A DNA stretch of 64,000 nucleotides. It comes from Pyrobaculum oguniense TE7 (GTDB lineage Archaea; Thermoproteota; Thermoprotei; Thermoproteales; Thermoproteaceae). Shown here piece by piece: positions 8,545-17,311 of this stretch (its first letter is position 1; each line of letters opens with the position of its first letter). Where the stretch lies: contig CP003316.1 of NCBI GenBank assembly GCA_000247545.1, forward strand, positions 2,017,233 through 2,081,232, written 5' to 3'. Below the pieces are notes generated by a model, which did not search any database, was not told the DNA's origin, and saw only the letters and a list, made by a program, of their open reading frames with translations. The translations under genes were made by a program, and so were the position numbers.

Positions 8545-8574
8545 TTAATGTGTGAAATGTTGCGTATTTTAATG
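8543..8574. promoter_or_regulatory. Interlocked divergent promoters
   Basis: Two TATA elements face opposite ways. The sequence atttaatg near 8543-8550 is 25 nt before ATG 8572 (plus) and itself covers the minus-strand start at 8544. The sequence gtattttaatg (8564-8574) is 25 nt before 8544 (minus) and covers the plus-strand start. Each TATA overlaps the other gene's start codon. Confidence 0.5.
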
Positions 8575-9549
8575 AAAATCGGCAAGGTGCACCCGGCGCT
8601 ACTGCAGAGGTTGGTGTTTACCAGGCGGGGGGCCGCGCGCGGCGATGTAGTCGTCGGCCCGGCCATTGGCGAGGACGCGGCCGTCGTTGATCTGGGGGGC
8701 AAATACCTCGTGACCCACACCGATCCAATAACTGGCTCTGTAAACCTCCTCGGATCGCTCGCCGTCTACATCCCGACTAACGACGTTGCGGTTCGGGGCG
8801 TGGAGCCGATGTGGCTATCCGTAGCGCTTTTACTGCCCCCCGGCGCGAGCGAACATCTGTTAGATGCCATTACGAGGCAGATGGACGAGGCAGCACGTAG
8901 GCTCGGCGTCACAATAGTGGGGGGACATACCGAGGTGACAACGGCGGTCACAAGGCCCGTGGCGGTAGTCACGGCAATGGGTGTCGGTAACCGTTTCGTC
9001 TCCACGTCTGGGGCGAAACCGGGGGACGTGGTGGTTATGACAAAGTCGGCGGGGCAGGAGGCGGCCTCTATCCTCGCCTCCGACTTCGCAGAGGAGGCGC
9101 TGAAGAGGGGAGTGCCCGCGGAGGCCTTGGAGAGGGCTAGGGGGCTAATCGCGGAGATCTCGGTGGCTAAGGAGGCCTTGGCCCTAGCCGATTTGGCCAC
9201 CTCTATGCACGACCCCACAGAGGGAGGCGTGGCTAACGGCCTGGCGGAGATTGCCTATGCGTCTAAGGTCTCTATTGACGTGCGTCGGGAGGACGTGGTT
9301 GTGTACAGAGAGGTCGAGGCGCTGTGCCGGGCTTTTAGGATTGACCCCCTCGAGACGCTCAGCTCGGGCGTCCTCTTAGCGACAGTGCCCCGCGGAAGGC
9401 TCGGCGAGGCTCTGGAGAGGTTGCAGAAGCTCGGCGTCCCCCACGCAGTGATAGGGGAGGTGAAGCCGCCGAGCGGTTACCTAGTGAAAATAGGCGACAG
9501 GAGGTACAACGAGCCCTATGTTGAGGACAAGCTCTTCGCCTTGTTTTAG
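8572..9549 (+). CDS. AIR synthase-related protein (HypE/PurM-like)
   Basis: This member of the PurM/HypE/SelD ATP-binding superfamily contains GPAIGEDAAVVDLGGKYLVTHTDP (N-terminal ATP-site segment), IVGGHTEVTTAVTRPV, GDVVVMTKSAG and HDPTEGGVANGLAEIA, all at the order and spacing of HypE-like proteins. It lacks the C-terminal PRIC motif that HypE uses to carry the carbamoyl/cyano group, since it ends in EDKLFALF. A hydrogenase role is therefore not supported, and no hyp gene is nearby. ATG 8572 was chosen because of the TATA 25 nt upstream. Confidence 0.8.
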   Translation: MKIGKVHPALLQRLVFTRRGAARGDVVVGPAIGEDAAVVDLGGKYLVTHTDPITGSVNLLGSLAVYIPTNDVAVRGVEPMWLSVALLLPPGASEHLLDAITRQMDEAARRLGVTIVGGHTEVTTAVTRPVAVVTAMGVGNRFVSTSGAKPGDVVVMTKSAGQEAASILASDFAEEALKRGVPAEALERARGLIAEISVAKEALALADLATSMHDPTEGGVANGLAEIAYASKVSIDVRREDVVVYREVEALCRAFRIDPLETLSSGVLLATVPRGRLGEALERLQKLGVPHAVIGEVKPPSGYLVKIGDRRYNEPYVEDKLFALF

Positions 9550-9666
9550 AGCCGTGTCGACGGGCGGGGCCTGGGCTGAGGATGTGGCGTAGATGTGCCG
9601 AGCGTAGGCACAGATTGCCTTGGCCAGTTGGAATGTAGAACGACGTTCGGCATCTTGACAGGGCGC

Positions 9667-10461
9667 CTACCTCTTCTCCAGCATTACCAGCGCCGCGAGG
9701 AGGGCCCCCGCTACGTCTACTCCTGTGGTCTTCGTAAGGGCTTTGAACTCGGGTATTCCGTTGACTTCGTTGACGTAGAGCCGGTCGCCGATTAGTATAT
9801 CAACGCCGGCGTAGAAGGCGCCTACTGCTTCTGTAGCCTTGACCGCGAGCTCCTCCAGCTCTGGGTCTATTTTCTGCGGCACGGTTGTGCCGCCTCTTGC
9901 CGCGTTGCTCCGCCAGTCGCCTGCTGGGGGGATCCTCCTCATTGCGGCGACTGCTCTCCCGTCGATGACGAACACCCTTATGTCCTCCCCCGTCCCTATC
10001 ATCTCCTGTAGGAGCAACACCTCGCCCTCTGCAGACTTGAGGAGGAGCTTCACCTCCTCCGGCGCCGAGACGAGGGCCACCTTCCGCCCCCAACTCCCGC
10101 TGACTGCCTTGACAATAGAGGGTTTGTCGATCGCCACTTCGGCCTCGCCAAAGAGTACTCTGGTTTTTGGCGTGGGGAGTCCCGCCGCTTGCAACCTCGC
10201 TAGCGTCCAGGCCTTATTCCAGCTAGTGGCCACAGCCTTGGCTGAGTTAACGGCAACACCTCCGCCGGCCTCGGCAAGGGCAGCCGCGATTATGCCCTTG
10301 TTGTGGGAGAGGGTTCTTATCAGATATACCCCCTGACCCCACTTTTTCACCTCCAGCATGTTGCCAACTTGCGCTACGGCGACCCTCACCCCAAGCCTCT
10401 CGGCTACTTTCAACAACATTTTCTCCTCTTCTCTCACAACATCGTATACAAGCGTCACCAT
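9667..10461 (-). CDS. lysX: LysX/ArgX-type ATP-grasp ligase (amino-group carrier protein ligase)
   Basis: This is an ATP-grasp ligase of the RimK/LysX group. Visible are VNSAKAVATSWNKAWTLARL with AGLPTPKT, the ATP-grasp IVKAVSGSWGRKVAL, LLLQEMIGTGEDIRVFVIDG, and the terminal YVNEVNGIPEFKALTKTTG. These enzymes join alpha-aminoadipate (LysX) or glutamate (ArgX) to the carrier LysW in lysine or arginine synthesis. The sequence alone does not tell me which. Its overlap with carB (7 bases) in a carA-carB-ligase operon points toward arginine. LysW and the downstream enzymes are not in the window. Confidence 0.8.
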   Translation of the reverse strand: MVTLVYDVVREEEKMLLKVAERLGVRVAVAQVGNMLEVKKWGQGVYLIRTLSHNKGIIAAALAEAGGGVAVNSAKAVATSWNKAWTLARLQAAGLPTPKTRVLFGEAEVAIDKPSIVKAVSGSWGRKVALVSAPEEVKLLLKSAEGEVLLLQEMIGTGEDIRVFVIDGRAVAAMRRIPPAGDWRSNAARGGTTVPQKIDPELEELAVKATEAVGAFYAGVDILIGDRLYVNEVNGIPEFKALTKTTGVDVAGALLAALVMLEKR

Positions 10462-13400
10462 GGTTCTACTCCTAGTTTCCCGTTCTTATAATACCAGAGA
10501 AAGGCCTTTGCGAGCTCTACGGCGAGGGTAGAGTCCAGCACAAGAGGCGTGTTTGTGTCAGCCGCCGTCCTCCTAATGTGGTAGTCCTTTTCAGGCGTCA
10601 CGCCCGCCGTGATTACTATGTCGACTCTGCGCCACTTCAGCTCGTCTAGTATCTTATCCCCCAGCTCCTCTGGCGTGTATACCTGAAACCTTGTGGAGAG
10701 GAGGCTTGCGGCTTGTCCAATCAGCTCGGCGTGGTGTGGGTCGTAGGTATAGACAAGGGCGTTCCTCTTCGGTATTTTGTTGGGCGTGGCGGAGAGCCAG
10801 CTTTTGAGCAAAGCCTCTTCAAACACAGCTCCGTTGGAGGCAACCTCGCCCGTTGAGTACATCACGGGGCCGAGGCGTGGGTATGCCCCCCTTAGCCGGG
10901 CCCAGGAGAACTGAGGCGACTTCACCCACCACTTAGAGGGCTTTAAGATCTCTCTCTCCTCGTCCACAGCAAGACGGCCGTTAGTCAAGACGTCTGCGAC
11001 TAGGGACATGTAGTTGACGCCGGTGGCCTTGCTTACCAGTGGCATGGACCGGCTGGCGCGGAGGTTCGCCTCAATTACATAGACGTCGTCCTGTACTAGA
11101 AACTGCACGTTCATAGGTCCCTTTACCTCAAGCTCCCTGGCAATGATGTGGGCTATGTCGACCATCCTCCGCACAGCCCACTCCTCCAGCCTCCGCGGCG
11201 GCAGAACCATGGTCGAGTCGCCGGAGTGTATGCCAGGAGGCTCTACGTGTTCAATTGGAGTTGCCACTATCCTCACGCCGTCTGAAACCGCGTCTACCTC
11301 CGCCTCTATCCCCCTGGGCATGAATTTGGATATCACCACTGGGTGCTCGCCGCTGACCTTGGCCGCCTTTGCCAAGAAGCTTCTCAGCTCTTCCGCGTTG
11401 TTCGCCACAGCCATATAGGTGCCGCCGAGGACGTAGCTAGGCCTCACCAAGACGGGGTAGCCCAAATCCTCTGCCAGTTTCACCGCCTCCTCGACGCTGG
11501 AGGCGTAGAGCCAAGGCGGTTGCTTAATCCCGAGCTTGTCAAGAAGCTTTGAGAACTTGCTCCTATCCTCCGCCGCGTCGATAGAGCGCGCCTTGGTGCC
11601 GCCTATTTTGACACCAGCCTTTTCAAGCTCGGCGTATAGCCTCTGCCCTATCTGCCCCCCGGCGTATAGGACTACCATCACGTCGCGGCCCTCCTTCTCC
11701 ACGATATCCAGCACCCTCTCAGCAGTTATTTCGTCGAAATAAAGCTTGTCCACCACGTCCCAGTCGGTGGAGACGGTCTCGGGGTTGTAGTTGAGAATCG
11801 CGACGCGGTACCCCCTGTCCCTCAGCTCCTTTGCCAAGCTCACCGTGGCCCAGTCGAACTCCACCGACACGCCGATTCTGAACACGCCGGCCCCCACCAC
11901 GAGGAAGTCCGCCTTAGGCGCCTTGTCGTCGTAGAGGCCGCCGTAGGTGAGGTAGAGGTAGTTGGTATCCGCAGGCCACTCCCCGGCGAGGGTGTCAATC
12001 TTCTTAACCACGGGGGCCCTCCTCGCCCTCCTCACCTCGTCTACGGGCTTCTTTAAGGCCTTGGCAATCTGCGCGTCGGAGAAGCCCAACACCTTCGCCT
12101 CCTCTAAGTCGTAGGTGCCTACCTCCAGCCCCTTGTAGGCGTCCACCACGCGTTTTATGGCGTTGAGGAAAAACCTGTCCACCTTGTTCCTCTGGTATAT
12201 GTCCTCGACCGAGGCGCCTAGGTAAATAGCCTTGGCCGCGCATATGGGCCAGTACGGCAAGTACCTCTCCACGCACTTAAGAGCCTCGTCGAGGGTGAGG
12301 CTCTCGAACATAGGGCCTCCCACTAGGCCGGGCTCGCCGATGTCTATCATGCGGATGGCCTTCTGCCACGCCTCCTCCAACGTCCTCCCTATGCCCATCG
12401 CCTCGCCGATGGACATCATCTCGGGGCCGAGGCCCTCCGTAACTCCGAACCGGTCGCTCTCCCAGCGCGGGTGTTTCACAACTATGTAATCCAGCGACGG
12501 CTCGAAGGCGGCCACAGTCCGCCTCGTCACCTGGTTCATCACCTCGTCCAGGCGGTAGCCGAGGGCGAGCTTAGCGGCGATGTACGCCAGGGGGTACCCA
12601 GAGGCCTTAGAGGCGAGGGCGCTTGAGCGGGACATACGGGGGTTGGTCTCAATGGCATACTGCTCAGGCCCGGCGTAGTTGACCGCCACTTGGACGTTGC
12701 CCTCGCCCACCAGCTCAATTGCCCTGGCCACCCCTATCGAGATGTCCCTAGCCTTCTGATACTCCTCATTGGTTAGTGTGAGACACGGCGCCACTACAAT
12801 GGAGTCGCCTGTGTGGACGCCCATGGGGTCAACGTTCTCCATGCACACCACGGCGGCTACGTTGTCGTAGGCGTCTCTCACCACCTCGAACTCCAACTCC
12901 TTCCAGCCCTCTAGGTACTTCTCCACGAGGACCTCCCCAATGGCCGACTGGGCGAAGGCCTTGTATATCCTCGCCCTCAGCGCCTCCTCGCTCCTCGCAA
13001 CGAAGGCCCCGGCTCCGCCCAGGTTGAAGGAGACGCGCACAACGACGGGGTAGCCCAGCCCCCTAGCGATTTCAAGAGCCTCTTCTGGCGACTTAGCGGG
13101 GCTACTAGGCGGAACGGGAATGCCGGCCTCTTTCATGGCCTTTTGGAAGAGGTCTCTGGACAAGGCCCGTTTTATCCCACTAACCGGGGTGCCTATTACC
13201 CCAACCCCGTATTTCGACAAGACGCCGGAGTCGTATAGCTCAACACATGCAGAAAGCGCCGTCTGGCCGCCGAAGCCGCAGGCTATGGCATCGGGCCTCT
13301 CCCTCTCGATAACCTGCTCCAGGAAATGTCTAGCAATCGGCACAAAATATATGCGGTCGGCAAGCAGTTTAGACGTCTGTATCGTGGCGATGTTGGGATT

Positions 13401-13532
13401 TACTAACACAGTTGATATCCCCTCCTCCCTTAAGGCCTTCAAAGCCTGCGACCCCGAGTAGTCGAACTCCGCAGCCTCTGCCACCTTTATGGCGCCCGAG
13501 CCAATTATGAGAACTTTCCTAATATCCGGCAT
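10455..13532 (-). CDS. carB: Carbamoyl-phosphate synthase, large subunit
   Basis: The 1025-residue large subunit makes carbamoyl phosphate from bicarbonate, ATP and ammonia for arginine and pyrimidine synthesis. Two homologous ATP-grasp halves are clear: IGSGAIKVAEAAEFDYSGSQ at the start and VGAGVFRIGVSVEFDWATVS near residue 550. Each is followed by IETNPRMSRSSALASKA or IEANLRASRSMPLVSKA. The C-terminal MGS-type allosteric domain (from about residue 900) holds DIVITAGVTPEKDYHIRRTA. The start overlaps the carA end by 14 bases. It is slightly shorter than E. coli CarB but complete. Confidence 0.97.
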   Translation of the reverse strand: MPDIRKVLIIGSGAIKVAEAAEFDYSGSQALKALREEGISTVLVNPNIATIQTSKLLADRIYFVPIARHFLEQVIERERPDAIACGFGGQTALSACVELYDSGVLSKYGVGVIGTPVSGIKRALSRDLFQKAMKEAGIPVPPSSPAKSPEEALEIARGLGYPVVVRVSFNLGGAGAFVARSEEALRARIYKAFAQSAIGEVLVEKYLEGWKELEFEVVRDAYDNVAAVVCMENVDPMGVHTGDSIVVAPCLTLTNEEYQKARDISIGVARAIELVGEGNVQVAVNYAGPEQYAIETNPRMSRSSALASKASGYPLAYIAAKLALGYRLDEVMNQVTRRTVAAFEPSLDYIVVKHPRWESDRFGVTEGLGPEMMSIGEAMGIGRTLEEAWQKAIRMIDIGEPGLVGGPMFESLTLDEALKCVERYLPYWPICAAKAIYLGASVEDIYQRNKVDRFFLNAIKRVVDAYKGLEVGTYDLEEAKVLGFSDAQIAKALKKPVDEVRRARRAPVVKKIDTLAGEWPADTNYLYLTYGGLYDDKAPKADFLVVGAGVFRIGVSVEFDWATVSLAKELRDRGYRVAILNYNPETVSTDWDVVDKLYFDEITAERVLDIVEKEGRDVMVVLYAGGQIGQRLYAELEKAGVKIGGTKARSIDAAEDRSKFSKLLDKLGIKQPPWLYASSVEEAVKLAEDLGYPVLVRPSYVLGGTYMAVANNAEELRSFLAKAAKVSGEHPVVISKFMPRGIEAEVDAVSDGVRIVATPIEHVEPPGIHSGDSTMVLPPRRLEEWAVRRMVDIAHIIARELEVKGPMNVQFLVQDDVYVIEANLRASRSMPLVSKATGVNYMSLVADVLTNGRLAVDEEREILKPSKWWVKSPQFSWARLRGAYPRLGPVMYSTGEVASNGAVFEEALLKSWLSATPNKIPKRNALVYTYDPHHAELIGQAASLLSTRFQVYTPEELGDKILDELKWRRVDIVITAGVTPEKDYHIRRTAADTNTPLVLDSTLAVELAKAFLWYYKNGKLGVEPW

Positions 13533-14607
13533 GGCGCTCTATCAAGCCCAGAAACTTGTCGAAAATCCAAAGCGTGTCGTGGGGGCCTGGCGAGGCCTCT
13601 GGGTGGAACTGCGTAGTTAACACAGGCTGGCGTTCGTGGTAGAGCCCCTCCACCGTCCCGTCGTCTGGTTGAACAGCCCAGACCTTTAGCTCAGTCCCTT
13701 CTGGATCCACGGCATAGCCGTGGTTGTGGGTTGTTATGTAGGTCTTACCCGTGAAGCGGAGATCCCTCACGGGCTTGTTGCTCGCCCTGTGGCCGAATTT
13801 CAGTTTGTAGATGCGGGCGCCGAACGCCATCGCGATTACCTGGTGCCCTAGGCAGATCCCCATAAGCGGCTTTTTATACTCTGCGTACTGCGCCACTTTT
13901 GACGCGAGGGAGTCTAGAAGTTGGGGATTCCCCGGCCCGTTGCTTAAGAACAGGCCGTCGCAATCAAACGCCGCCTCTGGCCGCCTGCACGGCACCAGCC
14001 GGACTCTAACACCTCTCTTGAGGAACTCCTTTACAATAGACTTCTTCACGCCGCAGTCTACTATGCCTACGCAGAGCCTCCCCTCTCCCAGCTCGACGGG
14101 CCCCTGCACCGAGACCAGATCTACGTACGACAACTCTTCGTAGCGGGGGGACTTGCGTAGCGCCTCTAGGAGGGCGCCTGGCTCTTCAGGCCCCACCGCC
14201 CCCATCATCACCCCGTGCTCCCTTAGCTTTAGAACAAGGGCTCTCGTGTCCACCCGGGCAACCCCTGGGATGCCCGACGCGGCCAGCCACTCTTCTAGAG
14301 ACATTACGGACTTGTAGTGGCTGGGCTTCGTCGCCTCGAAGAGGACAACTCCCTCGGCCTTTATCCTGTCGGACTCCATCTGATCTTCCGAAACGCCGTA
14401 ATTGCCCACCAGCGGCTTTGTGAAGACTATTATCTGACCCTTGTAGCTGGGATCTGTTAGGATTTGGGGATAGCCCACCACCGCCGTGGTGAAGACAACC
14501 TCGCCTATTGCTGTCTTTTCTGCCCCGATGAGTCTGCCTACAAAAACTGTGCCGTCTTCAAGTACGAGGTACCCCCTATTATTCGCCCCACTAACATCAA
14601 CATGCAA
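13519..14607 (-). CDS. carA: Carbamoyl-phosphate synthase, small (glutaminase) subunit
   Basis: CarA feeds ammonia from glutamine to CarB. The N-terminal CPSase domain starts YLVLEDGTVFVGRLIG. The class I amidotransferase domain has SNGPGNPQ, MGICLGHQVIAMAFG (nucleophile Cys) and TTQFHPEASPGP (His, Glu). Its length of about 360 residues is normal. The start is unclear: the only in-frame start codon near the N-terminus is TTG 14607. The strongest TATA (cttatatag on the minus strand, 14617-14625) would start transcription inside the frame, whereas a second AT-rich site (cataaagc, about 14626-14633) fits TTG 14607. carA is first in the carA-carB-lysX operon. Confidence 0.95.
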   Translation of the reverse strand: MHVDVSGANNRGYLVLEDGTVFVGRLIGAEKTAIGEVVFTTAVVGYPQILTDPSYKGQIIVFTKPLVGNYGVSEDQMESDRIKAEGVVLFEATKPSHYKSVMSLEEWLAASGIPGVARVDTRALVLKLREHGVMMGAVGPEEPGALLEALRKSPRYEELSYVDLVSVQGPVELGEGRLCVGIVDCGVKKSIVKEFLKRGVRVRLVPCRRPEAAFDCDGLFLSNGPGNPQLLDSLASKVAQYAEYKKPLMGICLGHQVIAMAFGARIYKLKFGHRASNKPVRDLRFTGKTYITTHNHGYAVDPEGTELKVWAVQPDDGTVEGLYHERQPVLTTQFHPEASPGPHDTLWIFDKFLGLIERHAGY

Positions 14608-14731
14608 ATCGACTGCCTATATAAGCTTTATGCTAAATACCGAAACTATTTATCTGACATGCGGGAAAGTCGTCTTCCGAAAAGCAACCAATAAGCATGC
14701 CTATTAGTACCTCCCAGCGCCTATGGGCCTG
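14608..14731. promoter_or_regulatory. carA upstream region with tandem TATA-like sites
   Basis: These 124 bases separate carA from the 3' end of the GNAT gene on the same strand. At least three AT-rich TATA-like stretches occur on the minus strand (14617-14625, 14626-14640, 14645-14655), more than at a usual promoter here. This may reflect alternative starts or regulator sites. I recognise no operator or RNA. Confidence 0.35.
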
Positions 14732-15190
14732 TTATCTGCACATTTCCTTGTCTTTGTCCGATAGCCAGTATTTTATAAAACAGATGTCTCTGCATATTAC
14801 CTCTGCGCCGATTTTTCTAGCTATTGCAAGCGCTTTGGAGTTCTCCGGCGCCACGTAGGCTATTGCGTAGGCAAAACCCATATTCTTCAACCTCTGTGCA
14901 AAGTCAAGTACCACATACTTCCCCAAGCCCTTCCCCTGGTACGAGTCAATTATTAAAACAGCAACCTCAACTCCGTTCCCGCATGGCGTTATATCAATAA
15001 CCCCAATAGGCTTGTTATTGTAGTATATGAGAAACGATCGGCAACCTCGGCTCCATAAGTACCTGTAGATGTGTGTGATGTCTGCTACGGGATGTAGGAA
15101 TCTGTATGTAATAGTTTCTAAGGTAGTCTTATGGTATAATTCCTCTACTAATGAGTATACTCCAGTTATATCGACATAGTCGATATCCAC
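14732..15190 (-). CDS. GNAT-family N-acetyltransferase
   Basis: It is a GCN5-related acetyltransferase of 152 residues. The acetyl-CoA pyrophosphate loop is visible as DSYQGKGLGKYVVLDFAQRL (the Q/R-x-x-G-x-G/A motif), preceded by strand VAVLIIDS and followed by AIAYVAPENSKALAIARKIGAE, the typical C-terminal Asn-Ser helix. The acceptor is unknown; RimI-like or small-molecule acetylation are both possible. GTG 15190 lies 23 nt from the TATA shared with the divergent FBP aldolase/phosphatase gene. Confidence 0.85.
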   Translation of the reverse strand: MDIDYVDITGVYSLVEELYHKTTLETITYRFLHPVADITHIYRYLWSRGCRSFLIYYNNKPIGVIDITPCGNGVEVAVLIIDSYQGKGLGKYVVLDFAQRLKNMGFAYAIAYVAPENSKALAIARKIGAEVICRDICFIKYWLSDKDKEMCR

Positions 15191-15206
15191 ACCTAGTTTA
15201 GGTAAC

Positions 15207-15218
15207 GTTTATATATTA
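15207..15218. promoter_or_regulatory. Shared bidirectional TATA element, GNAT / FBP aldolase-phosphatase
   Basis: The sequence gtttatatatta is centred at 15213, exactly 23 nt from GTG 15190 (minus) and 23 nt from ATG 15236 (plus). It is the only TATA in the 45-base gap. Confidence 0.65.
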
Positions 15219-15235
15219 GACTCATCACCACACTC

Positions 15236-16435
15236 ATGAAAGTAACCGTATCAATAATCAAGGCCGACGTCGGCGGCTTCCCGGGACATGCCCACGTCCA
15301 TCCAAAAATGCTTGAATACGCCGCGGCGAAGCTAAAAGAGGCGCAAAAGAGGGGGGCCATAATCGACTACTTTGTCTACAACGTCGGCGACGACATATCG
15401 CTACTCATGACTCACACAAAAGGCGAGGACAACCCCGAGATACACGGCCTCGCCTGGGAGACTTTCAAGGAGATCACAGAGCAAATAGCGAAGAAGTTTA
15501 AGCTCTACGGGGCTGGTCAAGACTTGTTGAAAGACGCCTTCTCCGGCAACGTAAGAGGAATGGGGCCGCAAGTCGCAGAAATGGAGTTTGAAGAAAGGCC
15601 GAGCGACCCGTTAATTGTATTTGCAGCAGACAAGACAGAGCCCGGCGCATTCAACCTCCCGCTGTATAAGATGTTCGCAGACCCGTTCAACACGGCGGGG
15701 CTCGTAATAGATCCGTCAATGCACGAAGGCTTTATCTTCGAAGTTCTAGACGTAGTGGAGCACAAGGTCTACCTATTAAAGACGCCAGAGGAGGCCTACT
15801 CGTTGCTGGGCTTAATAGGCACCACTGGGAGGTATATTATTAGGAAAGTCTTCAGAAAAGCCGATGGTGCGCCGGCCGCTACAAATAGCGTCGAAAGGCT
15901 CTCTCTAATTGCCGGGAGATATGTCGGCAAAGACGACCCAGTGATGATGGTTAGAGCCCAGTCGGGGCTCCCCGCTGTTGGAGAAATTCTTGAGGCCTTC
16001 GCACATCCACACCTCGTCCACGGGTGGATGCGCGGCTCGCACGCAGGTCCGCTTATGCCAGCGCGCTTCATTTCCATAGATCCCGAAAGGAGAATTGCCA
16101 TAGGCGCCAAAATGACCCGCTTCGACGGACCGCCCAAAGTCGGCGCCCTAGGCTTCCAGCTACACGACGGATACTTAGAAGGCGGCGTTGACCTATTCGA
16201 TGACCCGGCCTTTGACTACGTTAGGCAAGTCGCGGCCCAAATAGCAGATTACATACGCAGAATGGGGCCCTTCCAGCCACACCGCCTCCCGCCAGAAGAG
16301 ATGGAATACACAGCCCTGCCTAAAATCTTGGCAAAAATTAAGGCCTACCCCGCCGACAAGTACGAAAAAGAGAGGAGGAAATACATCGAAGCAATAGTAA
16401 AAGGAGAAAAAGTAGAGGAGTCTCAACACGACTAA
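15236..16435 (+). CDS. fbp: Bifunctional fructose-1,6-bisphosphate aldolase/phosphatase
   Basis: This archaeal gluconeogenic enzyme carries both FBP aldolase and FBPase activities (FBPA/P). Counting from ATG 15236, Tyr229 and Lys232 fall in AGRYVGKDDP, exactly where the catalytic Tyr and Schiff-base Lys lie in the Thermoproteus neutrophilus enzyme. Metal-binding segments are the N-terminal IKADVGGFPGHAHVHP (Asp11, His18), YNVGDDISLLMTH and FAADKTEPGAFN. The 399-residue length matches the family. The promoter is the TATA shared with the GNAT gene. It probably supplies one-way gluconeogenesis alongside the ferredoxin-dependent 2-oxoacid enzyme nearby. Confidence 0.97.
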   Translation: MKVTVSIIKADVGGFPGHAHVHPKMLEYAAAKLKEAQKRGAIIDYFVYNVGDDISLLMTHTKGEDNPEIHGLAWETFKEITEQIAKKFKLYGAGQDLLKDAFSGNVRGMGPQVAEMEFEERPSDPLIVFAADKTEPGAFNLPLYKMFADPFNTAGLVIDPSMHEGFIFEVLDVVEHKVYLLKTPEEAYSLLGLIGTTGRYIIRKVFRKADGAPAATNSVERLSLIAGRYVGKDDPVMMVRAQSGLPAVGEILEAFAHPHLVHGWMRGSHAGPLMPARFISIDPERRIAIGAKMTRFDGPPKVGALGFQLHDGYLEGGVDLFDDPAFDYVRQVAAQIADYIRRMGPFQPHRLPPEEMEYTALPKILAKIKAYPADKYEKERRKYIEAIVKGEKVEESQHD

Positions 16436-16461
16436 ATTTATCTTATACACTTCATTTCTTG

Positions 16462-16516
16462 CCTCGTGATGTAGCGCGTGAGGGCCGATCTTGTGAAGAA
16501 AACCTTCAATCTGAAA
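16462..16516 (+). ncRNA. Candidate C/D box sRNA
   Basis: The gap between fbp and marC contains, in order and at archaeal sRNA spacing, a C box GTGATGT (16466-16472), a 12-nt guide, a D' box CCGA (16485-16488), a 4-nt spacer, a C' box GTGAAGA (16493-16499), an 11-nt guide (16500-16510) and a D box CTGA (16511-16514). The total is about 50-55 nt. A TATA-like taaattta at 16433-16440 would start transcription near 16463, just before the C box. The targets would be 2'-O-methylation sites in rRNA or tRNA; I could not assign them. The D' box is non-canonical, and there is no strong terminal stem. Confidence 0.5.
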
Positions 16517-16545
16517 AGCCTTATAACCCCTGGGCTTTTTTGCCC

Positions 16546-17139
16546 GTGACCCCAATCGAATTTATCGGACTTGTGGGGCAGGTTTATGCAATAATGAACC
16601 CCATAGGGAAGCTAGCCATAGTAGGTCCCCTGGCCGTAGAAAGGCCGGCGCATATTAGAAAAATCATGGCTGTCACTATTTTTACGGTTTTTGTCCTTTC
16701 ATCTATATTCGCCGTTTCAGGCGGCTTTATTTTGAATATTTTCGGCGTGAGCATAGATAGCTTCAGAATCGCAGGCGGTATAGTGTTGATGGCTATCTCA
16801 ATAATGACCCTAGTCTCTGGGTCCTATGTAGGTGTTGTAGAAATCACAGAAGAGCAGGCTGTTGTTCCACTAGCCACGCCTTTGATAGTAGGCCCAGGTA
16901 CTATAACCGCACTAATAGTTATCTCCTCGTTATACGGCCCATTTGTGGCGCTTGGCGTAGCCTTAACGGCGTCTACATTAGTGGCAATCACGTTGATTAT
17001 CGGTATCAGGGTTGTTAAATATGTAGGGGCTACGCCATTGAGACTACTGGGTAGATTCATGTCTCTCGTAATTGCCTCCGTCGCTACAGAAATGATAATC
17101 ACCGGAATTCGAAATCACATTACAAAATGGTTCTCTTAA
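16546..17139 (+). CDS. MarC-family integral membrane protein
   Basis: This UPF0056/MarC protein has about six transmembrane segments. Typical features are the N-terminal YAIMNPIGKLAIVGPL, the central PLATPLIVGPGTITALIVIS and the repeat-like second half ending RLLGRFMSLVIASVATEMI. No transport substrate is established for the family. GTG 16546 was chosen because ccttataac (16519-16527) is a TATA 23-26 nt upstream; the frame extends further up to 16459 without family-like residues. Confidence 0.85.
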   Translation: MTPIEFIGLVGQVYAIMNPIGKLAIVGPLAVERPAHIRKIMAVTIFTVFVLSSIFAVSGGFILNIFGVSIDSFRIAGGIVLMAISIMTLVSGSYVGVVEITEEQAVVPLATPLIVGPGTITALIVISSLYGPFVALGVALTASTLVAITLIIGIRVVKYVGATPLRLLGRFMSLVIASVATEMIITGIRNHITKWFS

Positions 17140-17311
17140 TATCAGGGCCCAGAAGCTTCGCACTGTCCTTAATGTGGTTGAATGCGTCTCTTAAATAAAA
17201 TTAATAAGCCAAATGCTATAGAACATAAATAAAAATAAATGACGATAATGCCTATGCTGTTTACTACGATATAAACAAAAAATATAAATATCAAACTCGT
17301 CTTTAAAGTTT

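Noticed and set aside
9550-9666. Possible RNA gene between the AIR-synthase-like gene and lysX
   Set aside because: No paired stems, boxes or TATA at useful distances; it is probably convergent 3' sequence only.
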